Source: Paenibacillus peoriae
GTDB taxonomy: Bacteria > Bacillota > Bacilli > Paenibacillales > Paenibacillaceae
Direction: 5' to 3'
Assembly: GCF_022531965.1 (NCBI RefSeq)
Contig: NZ_CP092831.1
Coordinates: 4,535,001 to 4,599,000, forward strand
DNA length: 64,000 nucleotides
Shown here: positions 34,749-43,266 of the stretch, piece after piece
Numbering within the stretch: the stretch's first letter is position 1
How the letters are laid out: the number at the start of each line of letters is the position of its first letter
The notes under the pieces: generated by a model
The model's database searches: none
Told to the model about the DNA's origin: nothing
The model's input: the letters and a program-made list of their open reading frames with translations, nothing else
Made by a program: the position numbers and the translations under genes

Positions 34749-34798
34749 GTGAAAATGTTTTTCTTAATATCATTCTTATAAACGATATTTATTTTCAC
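34749..34798. promoter_or_regulatory. Nested inverted repeat upstream of the nag operon
   Basis: GTGAAAAT (34749-34756) and ATTTTCAC (34791-34798) are perfect inverted repeats, with AATATC/GATATT nested inside. The site sits 33 bases before the RpiR-type regulator start, so an operator for that regulator is plausible. Confidence 0.5.
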
Positions 34799-34830
34799 AA
34801 AAATACTCTACAGCCAAAGGAGCACAGCTC

Positions 34831-35697
34831 ATGTCCCCCATTCTTCATACATTAGCCCAAAGACTGGAGCTGCTTCCCGTACAGGAGCGCAAGCTGACGG
34901 AATCCATCCTGCAATCCCCGGAAGATGTGTTACATCTGGGTATTCGGGAGCTGTCAGAGCGTTGTGGTGTGAGTGCAGCGACCGTTACGCGGTTTTGCAA
35001 ATCACTACATTTTAAAGGCTATCCCGATTTCAAAATGAAGCTGGCCGCCGAGTTGTCCCATTCCAACCGTAATGGTGAAGAATCCTATCAGGATATTGTC
35101 GCCGGAAATTCACTTTCCCGAATCGTGCAAGCTATTCAGGCGAACCACACCGCATCCATTGCGGACACGACCCGACTGCTGGATTACGACAAGCTGGAGC
35201 AGGCTATTGCATGGCTGTCAGCCACGAGCCGCATTGATCTCTATGGGATGGCGACATCGTCGATTGTGGCGCAGGATTTTTACCAGAAGCTCATCCGTAT
35301 TGGCAAGAACAGCACTGCCTTTGCAGATTCCCATATGCAGATTACCTCTGCCTCCTCGCTCGGAGCGGGAGATGTAGCCTTTGCCGTCTCTTATTCAGGA
35401 GAAACCCAGGAGACCATTGCGGCTCTACGCTGCGCCAAGGAACAAGGGGCCAAGACACTATCCCTGACCTCCTTCGGAAACAACACGCTGGCAGGCCTTG
35501 CGGATATTGCGCTATTTTCCTCCTCATTGGAGGAAGGAATGCGACGTGGGGATATGGCCTCCCGCATCGCCCAGCTTCATATCATAGATATTCTGTTTAC
35601 AGGTATGGTGAGCGCGGATTTTGACAAATATATTCCGAGATTGGAAGGTTCATATCAACAAGTGAGCAAGCTCAAAAAACAACCGGGAGGTCACTAA
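34831..35697 (+). CDS. MurR/RpiR family regulator of the nag operon
   Basis: A 288-residue RpiR-type regulator. The N-terminal 77 residues form the helix-turn-helix (LSERCGVSAATVTRFCKSLHF), and residues about 105-240 a SIS sugar-phosphate isomerase domain (GMATSSIVAQDFYQKL, VAFAVSYSGETQETI) that senses a phosphosugar. The gene is followed by nagB after one base and then nagA, so it probably responds to glucosamine-6-phosphate or N-acetylglucosamine-6-phosphate. This differs from B. subtilis, where a GntR-type protein controls nagAB. AAAGGAG precedes the ATG. Confidence 0.9.
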   Translation: MSPILHTLAQRLELLPVQERKLTESILQSPEDVLHLGIRELSERCGVSAATVTRFCKSLHFKGYPDFKMKLAAELSHSNRNGEESYQDIVAGNSLSRIVQAIQANHTASIADTTRLLDYDKLEQAIAWLSATSRIDLYGMATSSIVAQDFYQKLIRIGKNSTAFADSHMQITSASSLGAGDVAFAVSYSGETQETIAALRCAKEQGAKTLSLTSFGNNTLAGLADIALFSSSLEEGMRRGDMASRIAQLHIIDILFTGMVSADFDKYIPRLEGSYQQVSKLKKQPGGH

Positions 35698-35698
35698 G

Positions 35699-36427
35699 AT
35701 GAACATACGCATTTTGAACAGCCGTGAAGACCTGAACGCTACTGCCGCCGCTGTGATCGCTAGCTTGCTGCAATCCAAACCACAGGCCATGCTTGGCCTG
35801 GCCACCGGTAGTACGCCGATTGGCATTTACCGACATCTTGCAGATATGTACCGCAAGGGACAGGTCAGTTTTGCACGCGCCTATTCCGTGAATCTTGATG
35901 AGTATGTTGGTCTTCCCCCAGAACATCCGCAGAGCTATCGAAGCTTTATGAATGAGCACTTGTTCCAACATATTGATATTCCGATACCCCACACACGTGT
36001 CCCTGACGGGAATGCACTGGATCTGGCAGCAGAATGTGCAGCGCACGAGCAGGCTATTCTGGATCATGGCCCCGTGGATCTGCAATTGCTTGGCATTGGT
36101 CATAATGGACATATCGGCTTTAACGAACCTGGTCACAGCTTGGCTGGAGCTACACATGTTGTAGATTTAAAAGAAAGTACGCGTTCGGCGAATGCTCGAT
36201 TTTTTGGCGAAATAGATGCTGTACCCAGGCAAGCAGTTACGATGGGAGTAGGCACGATTCTTAAGGCGAAGCAAATTATACTGGTGGCTTTTGGTGCGGA
36301 TAAGGCTGACATTATAAAGCAGGCTTTAACTGGACCCGTCACGACAGCGTGTCCGGCTTCCCTGCTGCAATGCCATCCCAACGTACTTATTTTATTAGAT
36401 CAGGAGGCAGGAGAATGGTTCAATTGA
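35699..36427 (+). CDS. nagB: Glucosamine-6-phosphate deaminase
   Basis: A 242-residue NagB. MLGLATGSTPIGIYRHL is the phosphate-binding loop, SVNLDEYVGL carries the catalytic aspartate, and GIGHNGHIGFNEPG the catalytic His and Glu. It converts glucosamine-6-phosphate to fructose-6-phosphate and ammonium in the cytoplasm. Length and motifs match the family throughout. The gene sits between the RpiR-type regulator and nagA, overlapping nagA by 13 bases, so translation of the three is probably coupled. Confidence 0.97.
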   Translation: MNIRILNSREDLNATAAAVIASLLQSKPQAMLGLATGSTPIGIYRHLADMYRKGQVSFARAYSVNLDEYVGLPPEHPQSYRSFMNEHLFQHIDIPIPHTRVPDGNALDLAAECAAHEQAILDHGPVDLQLLGIGHNGHIGFNEPGHSLAGATHVVDLKESTRSANARFFGEIDAVPRQAVTMGVGTILKAKQIILVAFGADKADIIKQALTGPVTTACPASLLQCHPNVLILLDQEAGEWFN

Positions 36428-37644
36428 AGTCAGATGAAATGAGTGGTACCGTACCCCAGCTACTGTATGGGCAAGTTGTCGTTGGGAATGACATCATTGA
36501 AAAAGGGGTTGTCGTCATTGAGGGGCAATCCATTGTATACGCTGGTTCAGAAGCGAATTTGCCCGCCGATTGGACAGCGTTAGTCTTCGCAAATCAGGAA
36601 GAAATCGCAGCGAAAACCGCCAAAATTGTGCGTTTGGAAGGAGGCTATCTGCTGCCAGGCTTTATTGATATTCATGTTCACGGCGGGGACGGTGAGGACT
36701 TTATGGACTCCGATCCGAGGGTGCTGGATACGATCACCTCCTTTCACTGTTCACAAGGTACGACAGCTATGCTGGCTACCACGATGACCGCGCCCAAGGA
36801 ACAGATTGACCGGGTATTGAGTGAAGTTCACGCATACATGGCACTACCTATGCCCTATGCTCAGTTGGAGGGCGTACATTTGGAAGGACCGTTCATCAGT
36901 CCGAAGTGGCCGGGAGCGCAAAACCCGGAACATATCGTGCCACCGAATCTCTCATGGGTAGCAGAATGGGAGCAGCGCTACCCGGGCCTTGTTCGCCAGC
37001 TCACGCTTGCGCCCGAACGGGAAGGAGCGCTGGAACTGATTGCATGGCTGCGCAGCCATGGCATTACCGCAGCTCTCGGTCATACGGATGCTACGTATGA
37101 AGAGGTTGAACAGGCAGCGACGGCAGGGCTGAACCATGCGGTGCATGCGTTTAATGCGATGACTCCGTTGCATCATCGCAAGCCGGGAGCCGCCGGAGCC
37201 GTACTTGCTGATCCGCGCATTGAAGCAGAAATCATCGCGGACGGCATTCATGTGCATCCCGCCGCCATTTCCCTGCTCGCTAGGTTAAAACAGGATCATA
37301 ATCTCATTCTCATCACCGATGCCATGTCTGCTACTGGTCTCGAAGACGGGAAATATACACTCGGCGATTTGCCAGTGATTGTGCAGGGCGATGTAGCACG
37401 ACTGGAGGATGGCGTCACATTGGCCGGAAGCACACTAACGATGATTGAAGGCTTCCGGTATTTGGTTCAACACGTGGGTATGAGTATTCCTGCGGCATCA
37501 CAAATGGCCAGCCTGAATCCGGCTCGATCCTTGCACATTGCTGATCGTACAGGTTCGCTTGAAGCAGGTAAACAAGCAGATATCCTGTTACTGGATGGAG
37601 ACTTAAAGCTGCAAGGCGTATGGATTAAAGGATTGCGCAAATAA
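36415..37644 (+). CDS. nagA: N-acetylglucosamine-6-phosphate deacetylase
   Basis: A 409-residue amidohydrolase. The metal-binding DIHVHGGDG is near residues 85-93, LEGPFISP gives the bridging glutamate, LGHTDA and NHAVHAFNAM the histidines, and ITDAMSATG the catalytic aspartate near 301. It removes the acetyl group from GlcNAc-6-phosphate to feed NagB. The start at 36415 is set by AGGAGG and lies within the end of nagB; the open frame reaches back to 36349. A hairpin terminator follows 30 bases after the stop. Confidence 0.96.
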   Translation: MVQLKSDEMSGTVPQLLYGQVVVGNDIIEKGVVVIEGQSIVYAGSEANLPADWTALVFANQEEIAAKTAKIVRLEGGYLLPGFIDIHVHGGDGEDFMDSDPRVLDTITSFHCSQGTTAMLATTMTAPKEQIDRVLSEVHAYMALPMPYAQLEGVHLEGPFISPKWPGAQNPEHIVPPNLSWVAEWEQRYPGLVRQLTLAPEREGALELIAWLRSHGITAALGHTDATYEEVEQAATAGLNHAVHAFNAMTPLHHRKPGAAGAVLADPRIEAEIIADGIHVHPAAISLLARLKQDHNLILITDAMSATGLEDGKYTLGDLPVIVQGDVARLEDGVTLAGSTLTMIEGFRYLVQHVGMSIPAASQMASLNPARSLHIADRTGSLEAGKQADILLLDGDLKLQGVWIKGLRK

Positions 37645-37674
37645 TTCAGTTATAGTTATCATTCCCCCAAAACT

Positions 37675-37722
37675 AAAGAGCTATCCACCAGCGTATTCGC
37701 TGAGATGGATAGCTCTTTCTTT
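37675..37722 (+). terminator. Terminator of the nag operon
   Basis: AAAGAGCTATCCA (37675-37687) pairs with TGGATAGCTCTTT (37706-37718), with a small inner stem CAGCG/CGCTG and a T-rich tail. It may also serve the convergent lipoprotein gene. Confidence 0.85.
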
Positions 37723-37748
37723 GGCATTGCACAATTATAGGGTTTGAA

Positions 37749-38762
37749 TTAGCGATGATTCATCGGGGCAGGGGTATGATTTTGTGGACGTGTGGGTGCT
37801 GTATTATTCATTGGACGGTTTGTATCAGCCGCCGAGGTCGGGAATACACGTTCAATTACATCCATCATACCATTGCTCAAGCCTCTAATCGGATGACCAT
37901 TTTGCACACTGTGTGTAAAGTCAGTGGCTTGTTTGACAAAGTCCGGGTTAGCGGATACATGTACCTGTTCAATCGAAGGTGCAAATTGCTTCACTTTATT
38001 CGCGATACGGCTCTTGACTGCATCACTTGGTTCATATGCAGTTCTTGCTCCCTCGATTGTGGTGTTTCCGTTATCTGTGCGATTGTTGTTGTCCGTTAAG
38101 CCACGCAACATACCGTACGATCCTGTACCCATCGTACCAAATAAACCGTCATCACGACGCGCAGGTGTTCCATTCCCGGTAACTCCATTGTCTGTCATTC
38201 CAGGCGTTGTAGTATCCGTAGTACGGTTTCCTCTAGTGCCATTAACGCCATTCACACTCGGTACATTCCCGTTACGTCCAGTACTGTTTGCACTTGGAGT
38301 ACCGTCAATACTTGGAGCACCGACACCTGTTCCGTTGGCTTGGTCTTTCAAGGAAACGGCTACATAGGCATGTCGTTCACCGACCAGCACTGTCGCAGAC
38401 TTTACATCCGGCATCTCGGATATACGTTTGGACAAATTGCGATCGACTTGCAGATTACGGACTGGATGTCCGGTTCGGTTGCCATTTTCATTCAATGACA
38501 TCCCGTCCATACCATTCGACTTAACCCCATAACGATTCACACCATCCATACCATTACGGTTCACACCATCCATACCATTACGGTTCACACCATCCAAGCC
38601 ATAACGATTCACTCCATCCATATGGTGCGTGCTTTGTGCGTTATAGCGGGTAGCGTTCGTGCGGACGTTATGATTCGCAGTCCCACATCCTGTCAAAGTA
38701 GCCATGCTTGCAAGTAAAGCAGCAGAAATCGTCAAACTAATGACCTTCTTAGTTCCTGGCAT
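37749..38762 (-). CDS. YhcN/YlaJ family sporulation lipoprotein
   Basis: A 337-residue lipoprotein. The signal peptide ends LTGC (Cys26). A short repeat region of four MDGVNRxG-type octapeptides follows, then the YhcN/YlaJ domain: LQVDRNLSKRISEMPDV, TVLVGERHAYVAVSL and, after a long Asn/Thr/Gly-rich insertion, KVKQFAPSIEQVHVSANPDF. Family members are found in the inner spore membrane or forespore. The insertion and repeats make it longer than typical members of about 200 residues. The start at 38762 is preceded by GGAGG at a suitable distance; the frame opens at 38813. Confidence 0.88.
   Translation of the reverse strand: MPGTKKVISLTISAALLASMATLTGCGTANHNVRTNATRYNAQSTHHMDGVNRYGLDGVNRNGMDGVNRNGMDGVNRYGVKSNGMDGMSLNENGNRTGHPVRNLQVDRNLSKRISEMPDVKSATVLVGERHAYVAVSLKDQANGTGVGAPSIDGTPSANSTGRNGNVPSVNGVNGTRGNRTTDTTTPGMTDNGVTGNGTPARRDDGLFGTMGTGSYGMLRGLTDNNNRTDNGNTTIEGARTAYEPSDAVKSRIANKVKQFAPSIEQVHVSANPDFVKQATDFTHSVQNGHPIRGLSNGMMDVIERVFPTSAADTNRPMNNTAPTRPQNHTPAPMNHR
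38524..38622 (-). repeat. 24-bp tandem repeat in the YhcN-like gene
   Basis: Four in-frame 24-base units encode MDGVNRYG, LDGVNRNG, MDGVNRNG and MDGVNRYG. Two units are nearly identical in DNA, so copy number may vary by slippage. Confidence 0.85.
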
Positions 38763-38956
38763 GAACTCATCCTCCATACATATAAAATGTGTGACGAGAT
38801 TATCATGCGCCATGGATCATGGGGATATCCTGACTAAAAAATGACTAAAAAAATAAAATTTTAATGTAAATATGAAATACAATTGATGATTTACCACAAG
38901 ATGGCATGTATAATAAGCTTGAAAAATACTTTATTTTACAAAGGAGGATTTTCAGT

Positions 38957-40534
38957 TTGAAAAAGATCACTGTTTTAATGCTCATTTTTTTGTTATCAAT
39001 AACTCTTGTCCCCGTCGGCGCTTTTGCAGGTTCCACTACCCCCCAACCCCCGAAAGATCCCGCTGGAAGCTGGGTAGAAGGCCCATCACCTAATCGCGTT
39101 GATCCTACCAAGCCAGCACTTTTGTTCGTACATGGTTTGAACAGTAGTGCTGAAGTCTGGACCAAGAATAATAACGATATGCTTCAGCGTGCACGTGACG
39201 CCGGATACCAGACAGCCACCATTAATCTGTACGATACAAATGGCACCTCCCAAGATATGTGGGACAATGGTAAGCTTCTGGCCGACAAAATTAAGGTCAT
39301 CAGTAATCACTTTGGAAAAAAACTTATCGTTATCGCCCACAGCAAAGGTGGAGTGGATACTCAAACCGCTCTCGTATATAACGGAGCCGCTCCCTATGTA
39401 CAACGTGTCATCACCCTCAGCAGTCCTCATCATGGCTCACAACTTGCAGATCTCGCCTACAGTAGCTGGGCCGGATGGCTGGCAGATATCGTCGGCTCAC
39501 AAAATCCTGGTACCTCCACTTTACAAACATCTTATATGAAGTATTTCCGATCCAAGACCGATGCACTCAGTAATGCGACTACAATTCCATTCTTCACGTT
39601 TGCTGGTGATAACTGGTCTGGCGGCACTGCTTCCTACATAATGGGCGGACTTTACCTCTCATCCTTTGGTAAGAATGATGGAGTGGTCACAGTCGACAAC
39701 GCTAAGCTTCCCGGCGGACGTGTAGTTAAAGTCGGATCTTGGGATCATGCCAAGGTTCGTACCGGCTCCTACGTTTTCTCCCTGATCCAACCCTACCTCC
39801 AAGCAAACACTCCAGCATTGAATCAGGAAACTGAAGCACTTTCAGCATCTTCCCTGACTGCTTCTGCTGTACAAGCCACCTATAGCGAGATCGACAATTC
39901 ATACTTTATTCGAGGCGGCGATTATAATGGACAAGCCTCAGAAACCCTCACTGTTGAAAATGGTGTCAAATCCATTGATCTGGACTGGATCAGCGATAAA
40001 CGTGTGAGTCAGCTGGAACTAACCAAGCCTGACGGTACTAGTGAAATTATTAATCTGAAAGCAGGCTATGATGACGATATTTTTGCTGGTGCCTGGCATC
40101 ATAACGCCGTCATTCAAAATCCAAAACCGGGCACCTATAAACTGAACGTCACAGTTCCTGATCAAGGAGCGTATCTCCTGATTGCACGTTACCAGGCTGT
40201 TCAAGTTCCTGAACTGAAATACAATCTGAATGCAGTGGGTCCGAAGCTAAACCTGAAAACACAGGATTCCCCGGACAGCGTGACACAAGTCACCTACCAA
40301 GTTCAATATTATGGTGATCCGCAGCAAGGAGTCACTTCTGCACCTAAAGGTTTGACGGCACAGCAAAAAACGGTTAAACCTAACGGGCAAATTGAGCTAT
40401 CCAAAGCGGACAAGCCCGGCATCTATTCTGTAACCTATGAAATTAGCGGCACCACAGAGGCAGGTTATCCGTACCGCCGTACAGCTGTTCAATCCATTTA
40501 TATTGATGCAGACGGCAACAAGTATGCCGACTAA
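38957..40534 (+). CDS. Secreted lipase/esterase-like alpha/beta hydrolase
   Basis: A 525-residue exported hydrolase. The signal peptide covers about residues 1-25 (ending GAFAG). The hydrolase domain has PALLFVHGLNSS (oxyanion-hole HG) and VIAHSKGG with the nucleophile Ser129; the first Gly of GxSxG is Ala, as in Bacillus lipase A. The later GSWDHAKV holds a candidate catalytic histidine. About 240 C-terminal residues form beta-rich domains, possibly for binding or stability. The start is a TTG at 38957 with GGAGG eight bases upstream. A strong terminator follows the gene. Confidence 0.85.
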   Translation: MKKITVLMLIFLLSITLVPVGAFAGSTTPQPPKDPAGSWVEGPSPNRVDPTKPALLFVHGLNSSAEVWTKNNNDMLQRARDAGYQTATINLYDTNGTSQDMWDNGKLLADKIKVISNHFGKKLIVIAHSKGGVDTQTALVYNGAAPYVQRVITLSSPHHGSQLADLAYSSWAGWLADIVGSQNPGTSTLQTSYMKYFRSKTDALSNATTIPFFTFAGDNWSGGTASYIMGGLYLSSFGKNDGVVTVDNAKLPGGRVVKVGSWDHAKVRTGSYVFSLIQPYLQANTPALNQETEALSASSLTASAVQATYSEIDNSYFIRGGDYNGQASETLTVENGVKSIDLDWISDKRVSQLELTKPDGTSEIINLKAGYDDDIFAGAWHHNAVIQNPKPGTYKLNVTVPDQGAYLLIARYQAVQVPELKYNLNAVGPKLNLKTQDSPDSVTQVTYQVQYYGDPQQGVTSAPKGLTAQQKTVKPNGQIELSKADKPGIYSVTYEISGTTEAGYPYRRTAVQSIYIDADGNKYAD

Positions 40535-40549
40535 ATAAATCTACAGCCT

Positions 40550-40598
40550 AAAAAGCCTGCGAATTCCTATTAAGTTGGGGCATTTGCAGGCTTTTTTT
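40550..40598 (+). terminator. Bidirectional terminator after the lipase-like gene
   Basis: AAAAAGCCTGC (40550-40560) pairs with GCAGGCTTTTT (from 40586), followed by more Ts. The A run at the start allows use by the convergent minus-strand operon. Confidence 0.85.
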
Positions 40599-40606
40599 CA
40601 TTGTGT

Positions 40607-41266
40607 TCAATCTGTTGTCTGATTCCTCAGCTTATGAAGCCAATAGTAGCGGTGTAAATCCATAATAAAATGAAAAAGAACAAATGCCAGCATGGAGTAT
40701 ACACTGATCAATACTGTGGCAACTAATTGTTGTGTAGCAAATCCGAGGGAAACATTCGCTATCAGATAACCAGCCCCAGTAAATGTGGTGATCGTCACTA
40801 CAGGCGCTCTCTTGTTTTTTTTCTTAACTTTTGGTTTCTTCTTATGTTTTGAAGGATCTTTGAATTTCGCCAAATTATATTTTATAAAGTAATACAAAGC
40901 GACTCCATAAAGGGCAAAAGAACCTATAAAATACCATGAAGTATCCAGACCCAACATGCCATAAGCAAACTTTTGTGTCATGATCATGAAGCCCATAGAA
41001 CAAATTAAACCAAATACACCACGGAATAAAATGTAATTCAATTGCAATTTGCGTGGCATGATGACCAGTACTAGAGCCCAAATGTTTATCAAAACAATCG
41101 GTGGCAACAGTACATACACGTAAACTGCAATGTATGGATTTCCCACTAAGGGGATAACCAGAAACAGATCTAACAGTAATAAAACAAGAATGATGACATT
41201 GGAACGAATACTGTTGACTGGGTACATCTTCATACTTTTCTCAAAAGAAGCCCTGTTATCAATCAT
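40607..41266 (-). CDS. Membrane protein of the SigO/RsoA-like locus
   Basis: A 219-residue membrane protein of no recognised family. About six hydrophobic helices are seen (residues about 23-42, 46-70, 80-100, 108-128, 152-170 and 178-200), with a strongly basic loop HKKKPKVKKKNKR between helices 4 and 5. It follows the RsoA-like gene by 54 bases on the same strand. In B. subtilis a membrane protein (YvrL) restrains SigO-RsoA; a similar role is possible, but this protein is larger and I see no clear sequence match. GGAGGG lies 12 bases before the ATG. Confidence 0.7.
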   Translation of the reverse strand: MIDNRASFEKSMKMYPVNSIRSNVIILVLLLLDLFLVIPLVGNPYIAVYVYVLLPPIVLINIWALVLVIMPRKLQLNYILFRGVFGLICSMGFMIMTQKFAYGMLGLDTSWYFIGSFALYGVALYYFIKYNLAKFKDPSKHKKKPKVKKKNKRAPVVTITTFTGAGYLIANVSLGFATQQLVATVLISVYSMLAFVLFHFIMDLHRYYWLHKLRNQTTD

Positions 41267-41320
41267 AAACTTATAAGCCCTCCGTTAAATAAGTAAACCT
41301 ACGGATAAGGATAGCCAAGG

Positions 41321-41563
41321 CTATATCCATTGTCCACTTTTCACTGTCTTTAACTCTTGTCGCAGTTCTTCTATAAAATCAGTCACAATGCTTTGGACAG
41401 CATCTTCACGGGACATACGAATATATCGACTGGTCTTTTGAATGTCTTCCTCGAACAATTGAAGTATCCTATACATGGCCTCCTGATCTCCACTTTGTAC
41501 TAATTTTAGCAATTGGACGAACTCAGCATCCGAAATAACTCTTTCAGCATTTTCTTTTTCCAT
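41321..41563 (-). CDS. RsoA-like sigma region 2 co-factor
   Basis: An 80-residue helical protein: FVQLLKLVQSGDQEAMYRILQLFEEDI is the N-terminal part of a sigma-70 region 2-like (HTH_16) domain, and MSREDAVQSIVTDFIEEL completes it. Such a stand-alone region 2 is known as RsoA, the partner of SigO in B. subtilis. The gene overlaps the end of the SigO-like gene by 58 bases, with its own ribosome site inside that gene. Together the two would make one split sigma factor. Confidence 0.68.
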   Translation of the reverse strand: MEKENAERVISDAEFVQLLKLVQSGDQEAMYRILQLFEEDIQKTSRYIRMSREDAVQSIVTDFIEELRQELKTVKSGQWI

Positions 41564-41862
41564 TTATTCACCGCCTGTTGGGATAGCTTTAACTCTTTTG
41601 CAATCTGTGCTTCGGTTTTATCTAGTATGTAAAGGTCAAAGATGATCATTTTTCCGATCTCAGAAGATAGAGAGTTGATAAGCTGTAATGTGTACATATG
41701 AGAGTTTGAAGATTCTGTAAAAGATGGGGCACTGACGGATTCGTTCTTTTCCATTACAAATTCATGATTGGTTTGTACCCGAGCACGATACTGGATTCTC
41801 CAGGCAATGCGGTACAGCTTCTTTCGATATTGTTCTACCAATGTTAGCTGAGACTGATCCAT
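41506..41862 (-). CDS. SigO-like sigma factor (region 4)
   Basis: A 118-residue protein whose C-terminus, FDLYILDKTEAQIAKELKL followed by SQQAVNKWKKKMLKEL, is a sigma-70 region 4 helix-turn-helix. The N-terminal 60 residues are basic and helical, without a full region 2. The missing region 2 appears to be the next, overlapping gene. This arrangement, with yvrJ just across the divergent promoter, matches the B. subtilis sigO-rsoA/yvrJ locus, where the pair controls an acid-stress and oxalate decarboxylase regulon. No oxalate decarboxylase gene is present here. Confidence 0.7.
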   Translation of the reverse strand: MDQSQLTLVEQYRKKLYRIAWRIQYRARVQTNHEFVMEKNESVSAPSFTESSNSHMYTLQLINSLSSEIGKMIIFDLYILDKTEAQIAKELKLSQQAVNKWKKKMLKELFRMLSSSNC

Positions 41863-41948
41863 TGTAAATCACCCTTTCTCTTTGGATTTGACTTTTTCTA
41901 ATCCTCATACTATAGGGTAATTTCCAAACCTATTTTACAACCAAAAAC

Positions 41949-41994
41949 AGAACATTTGTTCTTATTTATTATACTATTTTTACAATCGGTTGTA
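41949..41994. promoter_or_regulatory. Two palindromes between the sigma and yvrJ genes
   Basis: AGAACATTTGTTCT (41949-41962) is a perfect 6-2-6 palindrome and TACAATCGGTTGTA (41981-41994) a perfect 5-4-5 one. A further TACAACC lies just upstream at 41935. The divergent promoter region is otherwise AT-rich. Confidence 0.45.
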
Positions 41995-42048
41995 TATGGT
42001 TCGTTTAATTTACCTTCCTTTATATATGGCTAAAAAGGAGGGAATACA

Positions 42049-42252
42049 TTGCAAATGGATGATGCTCTTTCTCTGGTTACCAACGTAGGCTTTCCGGCTG
42101 GACTTTGTTTTATTTTGTTGCGGCACATCCTGCACACGATGGAGGAAAAGCTGGATAAGCTGGACGTCTCACTTCATGAGCTGATTCAAGTAATCCAAGA
42201 TTTAAACGACACTAACAACTCTTCTTCCAAAAGCAGCAAACCTGACGAATAA
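42049..42252 (+). CDS. YvrJ family protein
   Basis: A 67-residue protein with one hydrophobic segment (NVGFPAGLCFILLRHIL) followed by a charged coiled-coil stretch (MEEKLDKLDVSLHELIQVIQ) and a Ser/Lys tail. This fits the YvrJ family, found beside SigO-type genes in Bacillus and similar in layout to small holin-like proteins. The start is a TTG at 42049, eight bases after AAGGAGG; the ATG at 42055 is a weaker choice. It is divergent from the split sigma genes. Confidence 0.75.
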   Translation: MQMDDALSLVTNVGFPAGLCFILLRHILHTMEEKLDKLDVSLHELIQVIQDLNDTNNSSSKSSKPDE

Positions 42253-42256
42253 CAAA

Positions 42257-42305
42257 CACAAAGAAGCTCCAGACGACGATCATCCGCCGTTGGAGCCTCT
42301 TTGTG
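42257..42305. terminator. Bidirectional terminator
   Basis: CACAAAGAAGCTCCA (from 42257) pairs with TGGAGCCTCTTTGTG (to 42305) with one mismatch. It lies between the convergent yvrJ-like and DUF4340 genes. Confidence 0.75.
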
Positions 42306-42327
42306 CAGCTAATTTAATTACTAATGG

Positions 42328-43266
42328 TTATTTTCCAGCCTGAGCTTGGTCGTGGGCATTCTGTTCAGTACGGTTCACGTCAGATACTGACAGACCATAA
42401 GCCCAGTTACTTTGTGGCGGTACAACCCATACGGTATCTGGATCATCTTTAAGCGTCCAGCCCTGATAGACCAGCTGGGAATCATCCTTACCCAGCGATA
42501 CACTTAGCGTAAAGCGGTGGACAGGCTTGCTCAGCTCAGAGGCTTTGCGCAAGGCCTGACTGCTGGCCAGGTTTTTGATCTGCTGCGAGAGGGAAGTCGC
42601 CGTGTCGCTGGCTACTGACTTTCCGTTCAGCGTCCAAGATGTGGAGGCACTGTCTCCGGTCCCGCTGTTACCGGAGGATTTGAGCATCCATGAAGCATTT
42701 TGGCCTTCCCACTCTATTCCGCTCAGCTTGGTATCGTCCCAATCGAACGGCGTTGTATCTATAAAATCTTCAGCACCCAGCAATAACCCTGAAAGAGTAT
42801 CTATAGGTACAGAAGCTATCTCTTTTTTGTCTGATAATACATAAACAGCATCTCCGGAAGGCAACGTTTCACCGAAAGCAAAGGTACGAACGTCACCCCG
42901 CTTGGTCTTAATCTCAATCTGATCATGGGTAGCGGAGATCCCATATTTGGCTACGTCTGTAGGGGAAGATTCCACCACTTCACCCAACTTTACATTTTGA
43001 ATCGCCGCTAGCCAATGGTCTATTGTATATTGGTTTAGCGGGTAAGTCCGTGGCTTGCTCATACTCCATTGGCCATCATGTTGTTCAAGTTCCACCGACT
43101 TGCCGTCCTTTCCAGTGATTGCGAAAGACGTAATATTCTCTTGCGTAAGCTGAATCAGCTGACGAGCAGCCGGCGCTTGTTCATGAAAAAAGTTTTGGCT
43201 CTTTGCATAGATTATACCCGCTCCCAATACAACTAACAGCAGCACTGTGGGTATCCATTTTCTCAT
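42328..43266 (-). CDS. DUF4340 domain protein of the Gld-like ABC system
   Basis: A 312-residue protein with one N-terminal membrane anchor (residues about 6-23) and an extracellular domain built from repeated units: FAITGKDGKSVELEQHDGQW, YPLNQYTIDHWLAAIQNV, then a similar second and third unit. This is the DUF4340 pattern, usually found at the end of GldA-GldF-GldG-type operons. The molecular function is unknown. Its start overlaps the GldG-like stop as ATGA. GGAGG lies eleven bases upstream of the ATG. Confidence 0.88.
   Translation of the reverse strand: MRKWIPTVLLLVVLGAGIIYAKSQNFFHEQAPAARQLIQLTQENITSFAITGKDGKSVELEQHDGQWSMSKPRTYPLNQYTIDHWLAAIQNVKLGEVVESSPTDVAKYGISATHDQIEIKTKRGDVRTFAFGETLPSGDAVYVLSDKKEIASVPIDTLSGLLLGAEDFIDTTPFDWDDTKLSGIEWEGQNASWMLKSSGNSGTGDSASTSWTLNGKSVASDTATSLSQQIKNLASSQALRKASELSKPVHRFTLSVSLGKDDSQLVYQGWTLKDDPDTVWVVPPQSNWAYGLSVSDVNRTEQNAHDQAQAGK

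Noticed and set aside
32952..34830. A RiPP system with the radical SAM enzyme acting on a precursor peptide
   Set aside because: I looked for a short precursor gene in the gaps around the enzyme and found none with a ribosome site. The adjacent ACP genes are a better explanation, though a distant precursor cannot be excluded.
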